NCBI RefSeq assembly: GCF_946221635.1
Contig: NZ_CAMIHB010000059.1
Span: 1-11,610 of the forward strand
Direction: 5' to 3'
DNA length: 11,610 nt
Source of the DNA: an uncultured Rhodoferax sp.
GTDB lineage: Bacteria; Pseudomonadota; Gammaproteobacteria; Burkholderiales; Burkholderiaceae_C
How positions within the stretch are numbered: the first letter of the stretch is position 1; every line of letters starts with the position of its first letter. The translations under genes were made by a program, and so were the position numbers. The notes below the pieces were generated by a model. The model was given only the letters and a program-made list of their open reading frames with translations. It did no database searches and was not told the origin of the DNA. Positions 1 through 6,106 of the stretch are shown here, one piece after another.

Positions 1-1945
1 TGTTGCAGAAGTTGCGGTAGCCCTCGCAGCGCTTGCTGTCGAAGTTGATGCTGCGACCCAGCGACGCCAGCGCGGCAAAGGTGAAGCGCAGCGCGTCAGC
101 ACCGTAAGCAGGAATGCCCTCGGGGAACTCTTTTTCGGTGTTCTTGCGTACCTGGGGTGCGGTCTCGGGCTTGCGCAGGCCGGTGGTGCGCTTGTCGAGC
201 AGGGGGGCGAGCGCAATGCCGTCGATCAGGTCCACGGGGTCGAGCACATTGCCTTCGGACTTGCTCATCTTCTTGCCCTGGGCATCGCGCACCAGGCCAT
301 GGATGTAGACATGCCTGAACGGCACACGCCCCGTGAAGTGCGTGGTCATCATGATCATGCGGGCGACCCAGAAGAAGATGATGTCGTAGCCCGTGACCAG
401 CACGCTGCTGGGCAGGTAGAGGTCGTAGTCCTGTGTCTTCTCGGGCCAACCCATGGTGCTGAAGGGCACCATGGCAGACGAGTACCAGGTGTCCAGCACA
501 TCGGGGTCGCGTTTCAGCGTCTTGCCGGGAGCTTGTGCTTGTGCATCCGCTTCGTTGCGCGCCACGTAGACATGGCCGTCCTCGTCGTACCAGGCGGGAA
601 TCTGGTGGCCCCACCAGAGTTGGCGGCTGATGCACCAGTCCTGGATGTTGTTCATCCACTGGTTGTAGGTGTTGACCCAGTTCTCGGGCACAAACTTGAC
701 TTCACCGCTTTGCACCACGTCGATGGACTTTTGCGCGATGGACTTGCCCGTGGCATCGCCCTTGCCCACGGTGTTCATGGCCATGAACCACTGGTCGGTC
801 AGCATGGGCTCGATCACCTGGCCGGTACGGGCGCAGCGCGGCACCTGCAGCTTGTGCTTCTTCACCTCCACCAGGAAGCCGCCGGCCTCCAGATCGGCCA
901 CCACCTTCTTGCGGGCCACGAAGCGGTCCAGACCCTGGTAGGCGGCGGGGGCGTTCTCGTTGATCTTGGCGTCGAGTGTGAGCACGCAGATCATGGGCAG
1001 CTTGTGGCGCTGGCCCACCTGGTAGTCGTTCTGGTCGTGCGCGGGCGTGACCTTGACCACGCCGGTGCCGAAGGCCTTGTCCACGTAGTCGTCGGCAATG
1101 ACCGGGATCTCGCGGTCGCACAGGGGCAGCTTCACCATCTTGCCGATGAGCGCGGTGTAGCGCTCGTCTTCGGGGTGCACCATCACGGCCACGTCCCCCA
1201 GCATGGTTTCGGGGCGGGTGGTGGCCACGGTGATGTCGCCGCTGCCATCGGCCAGCGGGTAGCGGATGTGCCACAGCGAGCCGTCTTCTTCCTCGCTCTC
1301 CACCTCCAGGTCGCTCACCGCGCTCATGAGGATGGGGTCCCAGTTCACCAGGCGCTTGCCGCGGTAGATCAGGCCTTGCTCGTAGAGCTGCACAAAGGTC
1401 TCGGTCACCGTCTTGGACAGCTTGGGGTCCATGGTGAAGTACTCGCGGCTCCAGTCCACGCTGTCGCCCATGCGGCGCATCTGGCCGGTGATGGTGTTGC
1501 CGGACTTTTCCTTCCACTCCCAGACCTTGGCGGTAAAGGCCTCGCGGCCGAGGTCGTGGCGGCTGATCTTCTGTTCCTGCAGCTGGCGCTCCACCACGAT
1601 CTGCGTGGCAATGCCGGCGTGGTCGGTGCCCGGAATCCAGGCCGTGTTGAACCCGGCCATGCGGTGGTAGCGCGTCAGGCTGTCCATGATGGTCTGGTTG
1701 AAGGCATGGCCCATGTGCAGCGTGCCGGTCACGTTGGGCGGCGGCAGCTGGATGGCGAAGGCGGGTTGACCGGCCTGCGGGGCCTGGGTGCCGCGGTAGC
1801 CCGCGATGCCATAGCCGCGCTTTTCCCATTCCGGGCCCCAGTGCGCTTCCAGCGCGGCGGGCTCAAACGACTTGGGCAGGGACTGCAGACCGGGCTGTTC
1901 GGGGGCTGCAGGGGCGGGCGTGGGGGTGTTGGCTTGGTCAGACAT
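1..1945 (-). CDS. valS: Valyl-tRNA synthetase, N-terminal 648 residues (3' part beyond the window)
   Basis: Cytoplasmic class I aminoacyl-tRNA synthetase that charges tRNA-Val and edits mischarged threonine. The frame stays open from ATG 1945-1943 to the left edge. The class I HIGH signature appears as HMGH at residues 77-80, preceded by the typical PPPNVTGTL. The KMSKS loop is at residues 559-563 (KKMSKSEGN). The segment between them contains the CP1 editing insertion, with family motifs such as TTRPETMLGD and CISRQLWWGHQIP. E. coli ValRS is about 950 residues, so the anticodon-binding domain and C-terminal coiled coil are missing only because the window ends. The first 20 or so residues form a Pro/Ala-rich tail. 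The chosen start is the first ATG upstream of the conserved core; its Shine-Dalgarno sequence is weak (GAGAGAA). The gene is divergent from narX and has no functional tie to the nar genes. The identification is very secure. Confidence 0.97.
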   Translation of the reverse strand, partial: MSDQANTPTPAPAAPEQPGLQSLPKSFEPAALEAHWGPEWEKRGYGIAGYRGTQAPQAGQPAFAIQLPPPNVTGTLHMGHAFNQTIMDSLTRYHRMAGFNTAWIPGTDHAGIATQIVVERQLQEQKISRHDLGREAFTAKVWEWKEKSGNTITGQMRRMGDSVDWSREYFTMDPKLSKTVTETFVQLYEQGLIYRGKRLVNWDPILMSAVSDLEVESEEEDGSLWHIRYPLADGSGDITVATTRPETMLGDVAVMVHPEDERYTALIGKMVKLPLCDREIPVIADDYVDKAFGTGVVKVTPAHDQNDYQVGQRHKLPMICVLTLDAKINENAPAAYQGLDRFVARKKVVADLEAGGFLVEVKKHKLQVPRCARTGQVIEPMLTDQWFMAMNTVGKGDATGKSIAQKSIDVVQSGEVKFVPENWVNTYNQWMNNIQDWCISRQLWWGHQIPAWYDEDGHVYVARNEADAQAQAPGKTLKRDPDVLDTWYSSAMVPFSTMGWPEKTQDYDLYLPSSVLVTGYDIIFFWVARMIMMTTHFTGRVPFRHVYIHGLVRDAQGKKMSKSEGNVLDPVDLIDGIALAPLLDKRTTGLRKPETAPQVRKNTEKEFPEGIPAYGADALRFTFAALASLGRSINFDSKRCEGYRNFCN

Positions 1946-1969
1946 GGGGTTCTCTCGGGAGGACCCGCG

Positions 1970-1975
1970 ATTTTA
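1970..1975 (-). promoter_or_regulatory. Possible -10 element of the valS promoter
   Basis: On the minus strand this reads TAAAAT, five of six matches to the sigma70 -10 consensus, 24 bases upstream of the valS start codon. No convincing -35 hexamer lies at the usual spacing, so the call rests on one element only. If real, transcription would begin near 1963, giving a leader of under 20 bases. Confidence 0.3.
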
Positions 1976-2002
1976 CCGGGGCTAGGCCCTTGCTGACGTT
2001 GC

Positions 2003-2016
2003 TTGACTTGCATCAA
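2003..2016 (+). promoter_or_regulatory. FNR/Anr-type binding site upstream of narX
   Basis: The sequence TTGAC-TTGC-ATCAA matches the FNR consensus TTGAT-N4-ATCAA at nine of ten defined bases. Its centre (2009.5) lies 41.5 bases upstream of position 2051. A -10-like hexamer CACAAT (four of six matches to TATAAT) sits at 2039-2044, exactly where a class II FNR-activated promoter would have it. Predicted transcription thus starts near 2051, 20 bases before the narX ATG. Activation of narXL under low oxygen by an FNR/Anr/Dnr family protein is inferred; that regulator is not in the window. Confidence 0.75.
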
Positions 2017-2038
2017 TTCATTGGGTGGGCCGACTGTC

Positions 2039-2044
2039 CACAAT
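2039..2044 (+). promoter_or_regulatory. Predicted -10 element of the narXL promoter
   Basis: CACAAT, ending 6 bases before the transcription start predicted from the FNR box at 2003-2016. The hexamer alone would be weak. Its support is the exact class II spacing to the box and its position just upstream of the narX ATG. No separate -35 is needed at this promoter type because FNR occupies that region. Confidence 0.5.
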
Positions 2045-2070
2045 CCGGCCATTACCTGCTCGCGCCCACC

Positions 2071-3969
2071 ATGTTCCTGTCTCCCAGCACCTCCCTGTCC
2101 AGCAAGCTGGTGCGCATTGGCGTGGCCTTGCTGGTGGTGGCACTGACCTCGATTGGCCTCACGCTGTGGGTGACCTGGAAGCTGGAGGGCGGGGCGGCGT
2201 CGGTCAACGAGGCCGGGCGCATGCGCATGCAGACCTGGCGCATGGCCAGCGAAATCCAGGCCGGCATTGCCGAAGATCAGCGCCTGGCGCGCATTGCCGA
2301 GTTTGACCAAAACCTGGCCGTGCTGGAGCAGGGCGACCCTGCGCGCCCCCTGTTTGTGCCCTGGGACCCGGTAGTGCGCAGCCGGTTCACGGCGGTGCAG
2401 GCGCTGTGGCAGACCCAGCGGGCGGATTGGATCTCGGGCGCGGCCGCGCAGCCGGCGACCATCCTGCCGTCCACGCAGGCCTTGGTGGGCGCGATTGATG
2501 CGCTGGTCAGCGCCATCGAGCAGCAACTGGCCAAGCTCACGGCGGTGCTGAACCTGTTTCAGTTCGTGATGATGGTGTTGGCCATCTTTGCCGCCGTGGT
2601 CATGCTCTACACCGGCTACCTGTATGTCATCAACCCGCTGGCCCAGTTGCAGCAGGGCCTGCACCGTGTGGAGAAGGGGGATTTCCAGGCCCGCATCGAG
2701 GTGGACAGCCAGGACGAATTCGGCCAGGTGGCGCAGGGATTCAACGGCATGGCGGCGCGCCTGCAGGACATGGTGGACGGATTGGAGGCGCAGGTGCGCA
2801 CCAAGACCCAGCGCATCGAGGCGCAGCGCGCCCGCATCGAGACGCTGTACGACTTCAGCGCCTTTTTGGCGGGTGTGAACTCGATCGAAGACATGTCGCG
2901 TGGCTTTGCCCAGCGCCTGCGCGCAGTGATGGGGGCCGACGCCGTGACCGTGCGCTGGTCCGACGAGGCCAACCAGCGCTACCTGATGCTGGCGTCGGAC
3001 TGCTTTCCGCAAGACATGCTGGAGGAGGAGCGCAGCCTGCTGGCCGGGGCCTGCGCCTGTGGCAGCCTGGCGCAGGAGGGCGCGCGCACCCGGGTGATCC
3101 CCATCCAGAACGCCGAGGCAGCGCCCATGCGCCACTGCGTAAAGGCGGGCTACGAGAGCCTGGTGAGTGTTCCCGTCCGGCTGCAGAGCCGGCTGCTGGG
3201 GGAGATTGACCTGTTCTACCGCAAAACTGTGCAGCTCTCTCCGGATGAGGAGGGCTTGCTCGACGCCCTGGCCAGCCACCTGGCCAGCGCGCTGGAGGGC
3301 TTGCGCGCCTCGGCCCTGGAGCGGGAGGCGGCGGTGGGGGAAGAGCGCACCCTGCTGGCGCGTGAGCTGCACGATTCGATTGCCCAGTCGCTGGCCTTCC
3401 TGAAGATCCAGGTCCAGCTGCTGCGCAGCGCGGCCGAGAAGTCCCAGGGGCCGCAGATGCACGCGGCACTGGACGAGCTGGACGCGGGCCTGAGGGAAAG
3501 CATTGGCGATGTGCGCGAACTGCTGGTGCACTTTCGTACCCGCACCAATACCGACGACATCGAAGCCGCCCTGCAGGAAACCTTGCAGAAGTTCCGCCAC
3601 CAGACCGGCTTGCACACCGAAATGACGGTGAGTGGAGCGGGCCTGCCCCTGCCGTCGGACGTGCAGGTGCAGGTGTTGCATGTGGTGCAGGAAGCCCTGT
3701 CCAATGTGCGCAAGCATGCCCACGCCAGTTCGGTGACGCTGTTGGTGGAGAAGGGGCGGTTCTGGTCTTTCACGGTGCAGGACAACGGCACCGGTTTTCA
3801 CCCCGAGGCTGTTCTCGGCAGCCAGCATGTGGGCCGCCACATCATGCAGGAGCGCGCACAGGCCATTGGCGCCAGTGTGAGCGTGCGCTCGCAGCCGGGG
3901 CAGGGCACCTGCGTGCAGCTGCGCCTGCCCGAGCACCCTGTGACTCTCCCTGCCGCACTGGCACTTTGA
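2071..3969 (+). CDS. narX: Nitrate/nitrite sensor histidine kinase NarX
   Basis: Inner-membrane sensor of 632 residues that detects periplasmic nitrate and phosphorylates NarL. Visible parts in order: membrane segment 1 (about 13-35); the nitrate-binding P-box at 40-60 (NEAGRMRMQ), where Arg52 aligns with nitrate-binding Arg54 of E. coli NarX; a helical periplasmic domain; membrane segment 2 (about 162-187); a HAMP linker from 188 and a coiled coil to about 275; a GAF-like central module with Cys311, Cys328, Cys330 and Cys356, recalling the NarX/NarQ cysteine cluster; the HisKA_3 phosphoacceptor His434 in RELHDSIAQSL; and the ATPase N box (Asn545) and G1 box DNGTG from 571. The same frame could open at TTG 1990, but that would place the FNR box and -10 inside the gene, so ATG 2071 is preferred despite no clear Shine-Dalgarno. 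narL follows after 19 bases, on the same transcript. Confidence 0.95.
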   Translation: MFLSPSTSLSSKLVRIGVALLVVALTSIGLTLWVTWKLEGGAASVNEAGRMRMQTWRMASEIQAGIAEDQRLARIAEFDQNLAVLEQGDPARPLFVPWDPVVRSRFTAVQALWQTQRADWISGAAAQPATILPSTQALVGAIDALVSAIEQQLAKLTAVLNLFQFVMMVLAIFAAVVMLYTGYLYVINPLAQLQQGLHRVEKGDFQARIEVDSQDEFGQVAQGFNGMAARLQDMVDGLEAQVRTKTQRIEAQRARIETLYDFSAFLAGVNSIEDMSRGFAQRLRAVMGADAVTVRWSDEANQRYLMLASDCFPQDMLEEERSLLAGACACGSLAQEGARTRVIPIQNAEAAPMRHCVKAGYESLVSVPVRLQSRLLGEIDLFYRKTVQLSPDEEGLLDALASHLASALEGLRASALEREAAVGEERTLLARELHDSIAQSLAFLKIQVQLLRSAAEKSQGPQMHAALDELDAGLRESIGDVRELLVHFRTRTNTDDIEAALQETLQKFRHQTGLHTEMTVSGAGLPLPSDVQVQVLHVVQEALSNVRKHAHASSVTLLVEKGRFWSFTVQDNGTGFHPEAVLGSQHVGRHIMQERAQAIGASVSVRSQPGQGTCVQLRLPEHPVTLPAALAL

Positions 3970-3988
3970 ACTTTTTTCGGTACATACC

Positions 3989-4669
3989 ATGCGTCTCATC
4001 CAACTGCTGGTGGTCGACGACCACAACCTTTTCCGCCGTGGCCTGGTGGCGCTGCTCAAGCAGGACGGCCGCTTTGATGTAGTGGGCGAGGCCGCTGACC
4101 TGGGGCAGGCGCTGCGCAGCGCGGGCCAGGTGCAGCCGGACCTGATCCTGCTGGACAACCACCTGCCGGGCGTGCGCGGCATCGACGGCATTGGCGCGCT
4201 CAAGCAGGCGTTTGGCTCCGCCCGCATCCTGATGCTGACGGTCAGCGAGAACGCCGAAGACCTGGCAGCAGCCATGCAGGCCGGGGCCGACGGCTACTTG
4301 CTCAAGACGGTGGAGTCGGACCAGCTGTGCGAGGCCCTGGTGCGGGTGCTGGCGGGCGAGCCCGTCATCAGCCCCGAGATGATGAGCAAGCTGGTCTCGG
4401 CCTTCCGCACCAAGCCCCTGGCCAGTGCGCCGGTACCGGTCCTGCCGCCGGTGCCCGCACCACCTCCCGCCCTGGTTGACGCGCTGTCTGCACGCGAGCG
4501 AGAGATCCTGCAGCTGGTGGCGCGCGGGGACAGCAACAAGGTGATCGCCCGCCAGCTGGACATTGCCGAGGCCACGGTCAAGGTACATGTGCAGGGGATT
4601 CTGCGCAAGCTGCAACTGGGCTCGCGGGTGCAGGCGGCGGTATACGCGGCCGCCCACGGGCTGGTTTGA
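3989..4669 (+). CDS. narL: Nitrate response regulator NarL (LuxR/FixJ family)
   Basis: DNA-binding partner of NarX, 226 residues. The receiver domain occupies about 1-125, with the acidic pair Asp10-Asp11, phosphoacceptor Asp56 (LILLDNHLPG), switch Thr84 and Lys106 (GYLLK). A proline/alanine-rich linker runs from about 143 to 163. The LuxR-type helix-turn-helix is at about 164-224 (LSAREREILQLVARG, then AEATVKVHVQGILRKL). E. coli NarL is similar in length (216 residues), with Asp59 as acceptor. The 19-base gap after narX has no recognisable Shine-Dalgarno, so translation may depend partly on ribosomes leaving narX. Its TGA stop lies inside an FNR-like box that serves the next operon. NarP is closely related, but pairing with narX and adjacency to narK and narG favour NarL. 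Phosphorylated NarL would be expected to act on the narK and narG promoters. I did not find convincing NarL heptamer clusters in the window. Confidence 0.93.
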   Translation: MRLIQLLVVDDHNLFRRGLVALLKQDGRFDVVGEAADLGQALRSAGQVQPDLILLDNHLPGVRGIDGIGALKQAFGSARILMLTVSENAEDLAAAMQAGADGYLLKTVESDQLCEALVRVLAGEPVISPEMMSKLVSAFRTKPLASAPVPVLPPVPAPPPALVDALSAREREILQLVARGDSNKVIARQLDIAEATVKVHVQGILRKLQLGSRVQAAVYAAAHGLV

Positions 4670-4679
4670 TCCAGATCAG
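4666..4679 (+). promoter_or_regulatory. FNR/Anr-type binding site for the narK1K2G operon, overlapping the narL stop codon
   Basis: TTGAT-CCAG-ATCAG matches the FNR consensus at nine of ten defined bases and differs only at the last base. It contains the narL TGA at 4667-4669. A class II promoter centred on it would start transcription near 4714. The best -10 candidate, TACACC at 4704-4709, is within two bases of the ideal place but matches TATAAT at only three positions. This box and the narX box are the two best FNR-like sites I found, and both sit in front of a nar transcription unit. Confidence 0.65.
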
Positions 4680-4713
4680 GCCGCGTGCGGATAGCGGGCG
4701 CCCTACACCTTTG

Positions 4714-4747
4714 GAACTAGGCCCGCGCGTGCGGGCCTAGTTCTTTT
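4714..4747 (+). terminator. Rho-independent terminator after narL
   Basis: A perfect 13-bp inverted repeat (GAACTAGGCCCGC at 4714-4726 and its complement at 4731-4743) encloses a four-base loop GCGT and is followed by TTTT. The stem is long and GC-rich. The T run is short, so termination may be incomplete. It would end the narXL transcript about 45 bases after the narL stop. It also lies exactly where transcription from the upstream FNR box is predicted to start. Confidence 0.85.
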
Positions 4748-4805
4748 GCAGGGGGCGACTCGTCCCAATGGCGGATGGGCAGTGCGGCCCTAAAACGCGA
4801 CAGTC

Positions 4806-4828
4806 ATTCCATCCCTAGGAGATGGAAT
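4806..4828 (+). promoter_or_regulatory. Hairpin holding the narK1 Shine-Dalgarno, abutting the start codon
   Basis: ATTCCATC (4806-4813) and GATGGAAT (4821-4828) form a perfect 8-bp inverted repeat around a 7-base loop CCTAGGA. The Shine-Dalgarno AGGAG (4817-4821) occupies most of the loop and the first base of the right arm. The narK1 ATG begins at the next base, 4829. In RNA this could display or limit ribosome access. The inverted repeat is seen directly; a regulatory role is inferred. Confidence 0.5.
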
Positions 4829-6097
4829 ATGGCCTCTGATTTAAGCAATGCACGCAAAGCCTGGTCGGTGCTCATCGTCAGCACCCTGGCTTTCACCGTG
4901 TGCTTCATGGTGTGGATGATGTTTGGCGTGATCGGTATCCCGATCAAGAAAATGCTGAACCTCAACGCCACCGAGTTCGGCCTGCTCACCGCCACGCCAG
5001 TGCTGACGGGTTCCCTGATCCGTGTGCCGCTGGGTATCTGGACCGACCGCTTTGGCGGGCGCATCGTCATGGCCGTGCTGATGGCCATCACCGTGCCCGC
5101 CATCTGGATGATGGCCTACGCCACCCAATACTGGCACTTCATCGCCATCGGCCTGTTTGTGGGGCTGGCCGGTGGCTCGTTCTCGGTGGGTACACCCTAT
5201 GTGGCGCGCTGGTTTCCCAAGGCCAAGCAGGGTACGGCCATGGGCATTTACGGCGCGGGCAATTCCGGTTCGGCGGTGAACAAGTTTGTGGCCCCTGTGA
5301 TCCTGGTGGCCTTCGGCTGGACCATGGTGCCGCAGGTGTATGCGGCCATCATGCTGGGCGCGCTGCTGCTGTTCTGGATGTTCAGCCACAGCGACCCGGC
5401 CCATCGGGTACCCAGCACCCTGAAGTTCACCGACCAGCTCAAGGCGCTGAAGGACCCCAAGGTCATCAAGTACTGCCAGTACTACAGCATCGTGTTTGGC
5501 GGCTACGTAGCGCTGGCGCTGTGGATGGTGCAGTACTACGTGGGCGAGTTTGGCCTGGACATCCGCGTGGCCGCACTGTTGGCGGCCTGCTTCTCGCTGC
5601 CCGGTGGCGTGTTGCGCGCCTTTGGCGGCATGCTGTCCGACAAGTACGGCGCCCACAGCGTGACCTGGTGGGTGCTGTGGGTGAGCTGGATCTGTCTGTT
5701 CCTGCTGTCCTATCCCCAGACCGATTTCACCGTGATGACGGTGAACGGCCCTGCCACGTTCCATATCGGCCTCAACGTCTACATGTTCACCGGCCTGATG
5801 TTCATCCTGGGCATTGCCTGGGCCTTCGGCAAGGCCAGCGTCTTCAAGTACATCAGCGACGACTACAGCCACAACATCGGCGCCATCAGCGGCATCGTGG
5901 GCCTGGCCGGTGGCCTGGGCGGCTTTGTGTTGCCCATCCTGTTTGGCGTGTTGATGGACCTGACCGGCATCCGCTCCAGTGCCTTCATGCTGATGTACGG
6001 CGTGGTCTGGGTGTCGCTGATCTGGATGTACTGGACCGAGGTGCGCAAGACCGAAGTCATGGGCCAGAACGCCAAGACCTTTTCCCTTCAAAGCTAG
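4829..6097 (+). CDS. narK1: Nitrate/nitrite transporter, NarK type I (likely nitrate/proton symporter)
   Basis: Inner-membrane major facilitator superfamily protein of 422 residues with about 12 hydrophobic segments, in the NNP (nitrate/nitrite porter) family. Arg65 (SLIRVPLG) and Arg263 (GVLRAFGG) align with the nitrate-binding Arg89 and Arg305 of E. coli NarK. The loop motif TDRFGGR follows segment 2, and the Gly-rich nitrate signature (GAGNSGSAV) lies about a third of the way along. The compact size and position before a longer NarK match the NarK1/NarK2 pairs of denitrifiers, where NarK1 is thought to start nitrate uptake by proton symport. Start: AGGAG at 4817-4821 is seven bases before ATG 4829. 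An in-frame ATG at 4775 has no ribosome site. Its TAG stop is nine bases before the narK2 ATG. The transport mode is inferred from type, not visible in the sequence. Confidence 0.9.
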   Translation: MASDLSNARKAWSVLIVSTLAFTVCFMVWMMFGVIGIPIKKMLNLNATEFGLLTATPVLTGSLIRVPLGIWTDRFGGRIVMAVLMAITVPAIWMMAYATQYWHFIAIGLFVGLAGGSFSVGTPYVARWFPKAKQGTAMGIYGAGNSGSAVNKFVAPVILVAFGWTMVPQVYAAIMLGALLLFWMFSHSDPAHRVPSTLKFTDQLKALKDPKVIKYCQYYSIVFGGYVALALWMVQYYVGEFGLDIRVAALLAACFSLPGGVLRAFGGMLSDKYGAHSVTWWVLWVSWICLFLLSYPQTDFTVMTVNGPATFHIGLNVYMFTGLMFILGIAWAFGKASVFKYISDDYSHNIGAISGIVGLAGGLGGFVLPILFGVLMDLTGIRSSAFMLMYGVVWVSLIWMYWTEVRKTEVMGQNAKTFSLQS

Positions 6098-6106
6098 GAC
6101 ACCGAC

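Noticed and set aside
299..1996. A 565-codon open frame on the plus strand opposite valS
   Set aside because: It is antisense to a clearly identified valS. Its His/Val/Leu/Gly-rich translation shows no recognisable domain. Long empty antisense frames are normal in high-GC genes with G/C third positions.
1990..2070. TTG start giving NarX 27 more N-terminal residues
   Set aside because: The extension would cover the FNR box and -10 element, and its translation does not resemble the short cytoplasmic N-terminus of NarX. ATG 2071 fits better.
3979..3988. Small inverted repeat GGTA-CA-TACC just before the narL ATG
   Set aside because: A four-base stem with a two-base loop cannot form a stable hairpin, and it lacks a Shine-Dalgarno. 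It is probably chance.
4775..4828. Upstream in-frame ATG for narK1
   Set aside because: It has no suitable Shine-Dalgarno, while ATG 4829 has AGGAG at seven bases and gives an N-terminus of normal NarK1 length.
1946..4828. NarL heptamer clusters (TACYNMT-type) in front of narX and narK1
   Set aside because: Only isolated near-matches such as TACCTGC and TACACCT were seen; none forms a paired or clustered arrangement worth calling.
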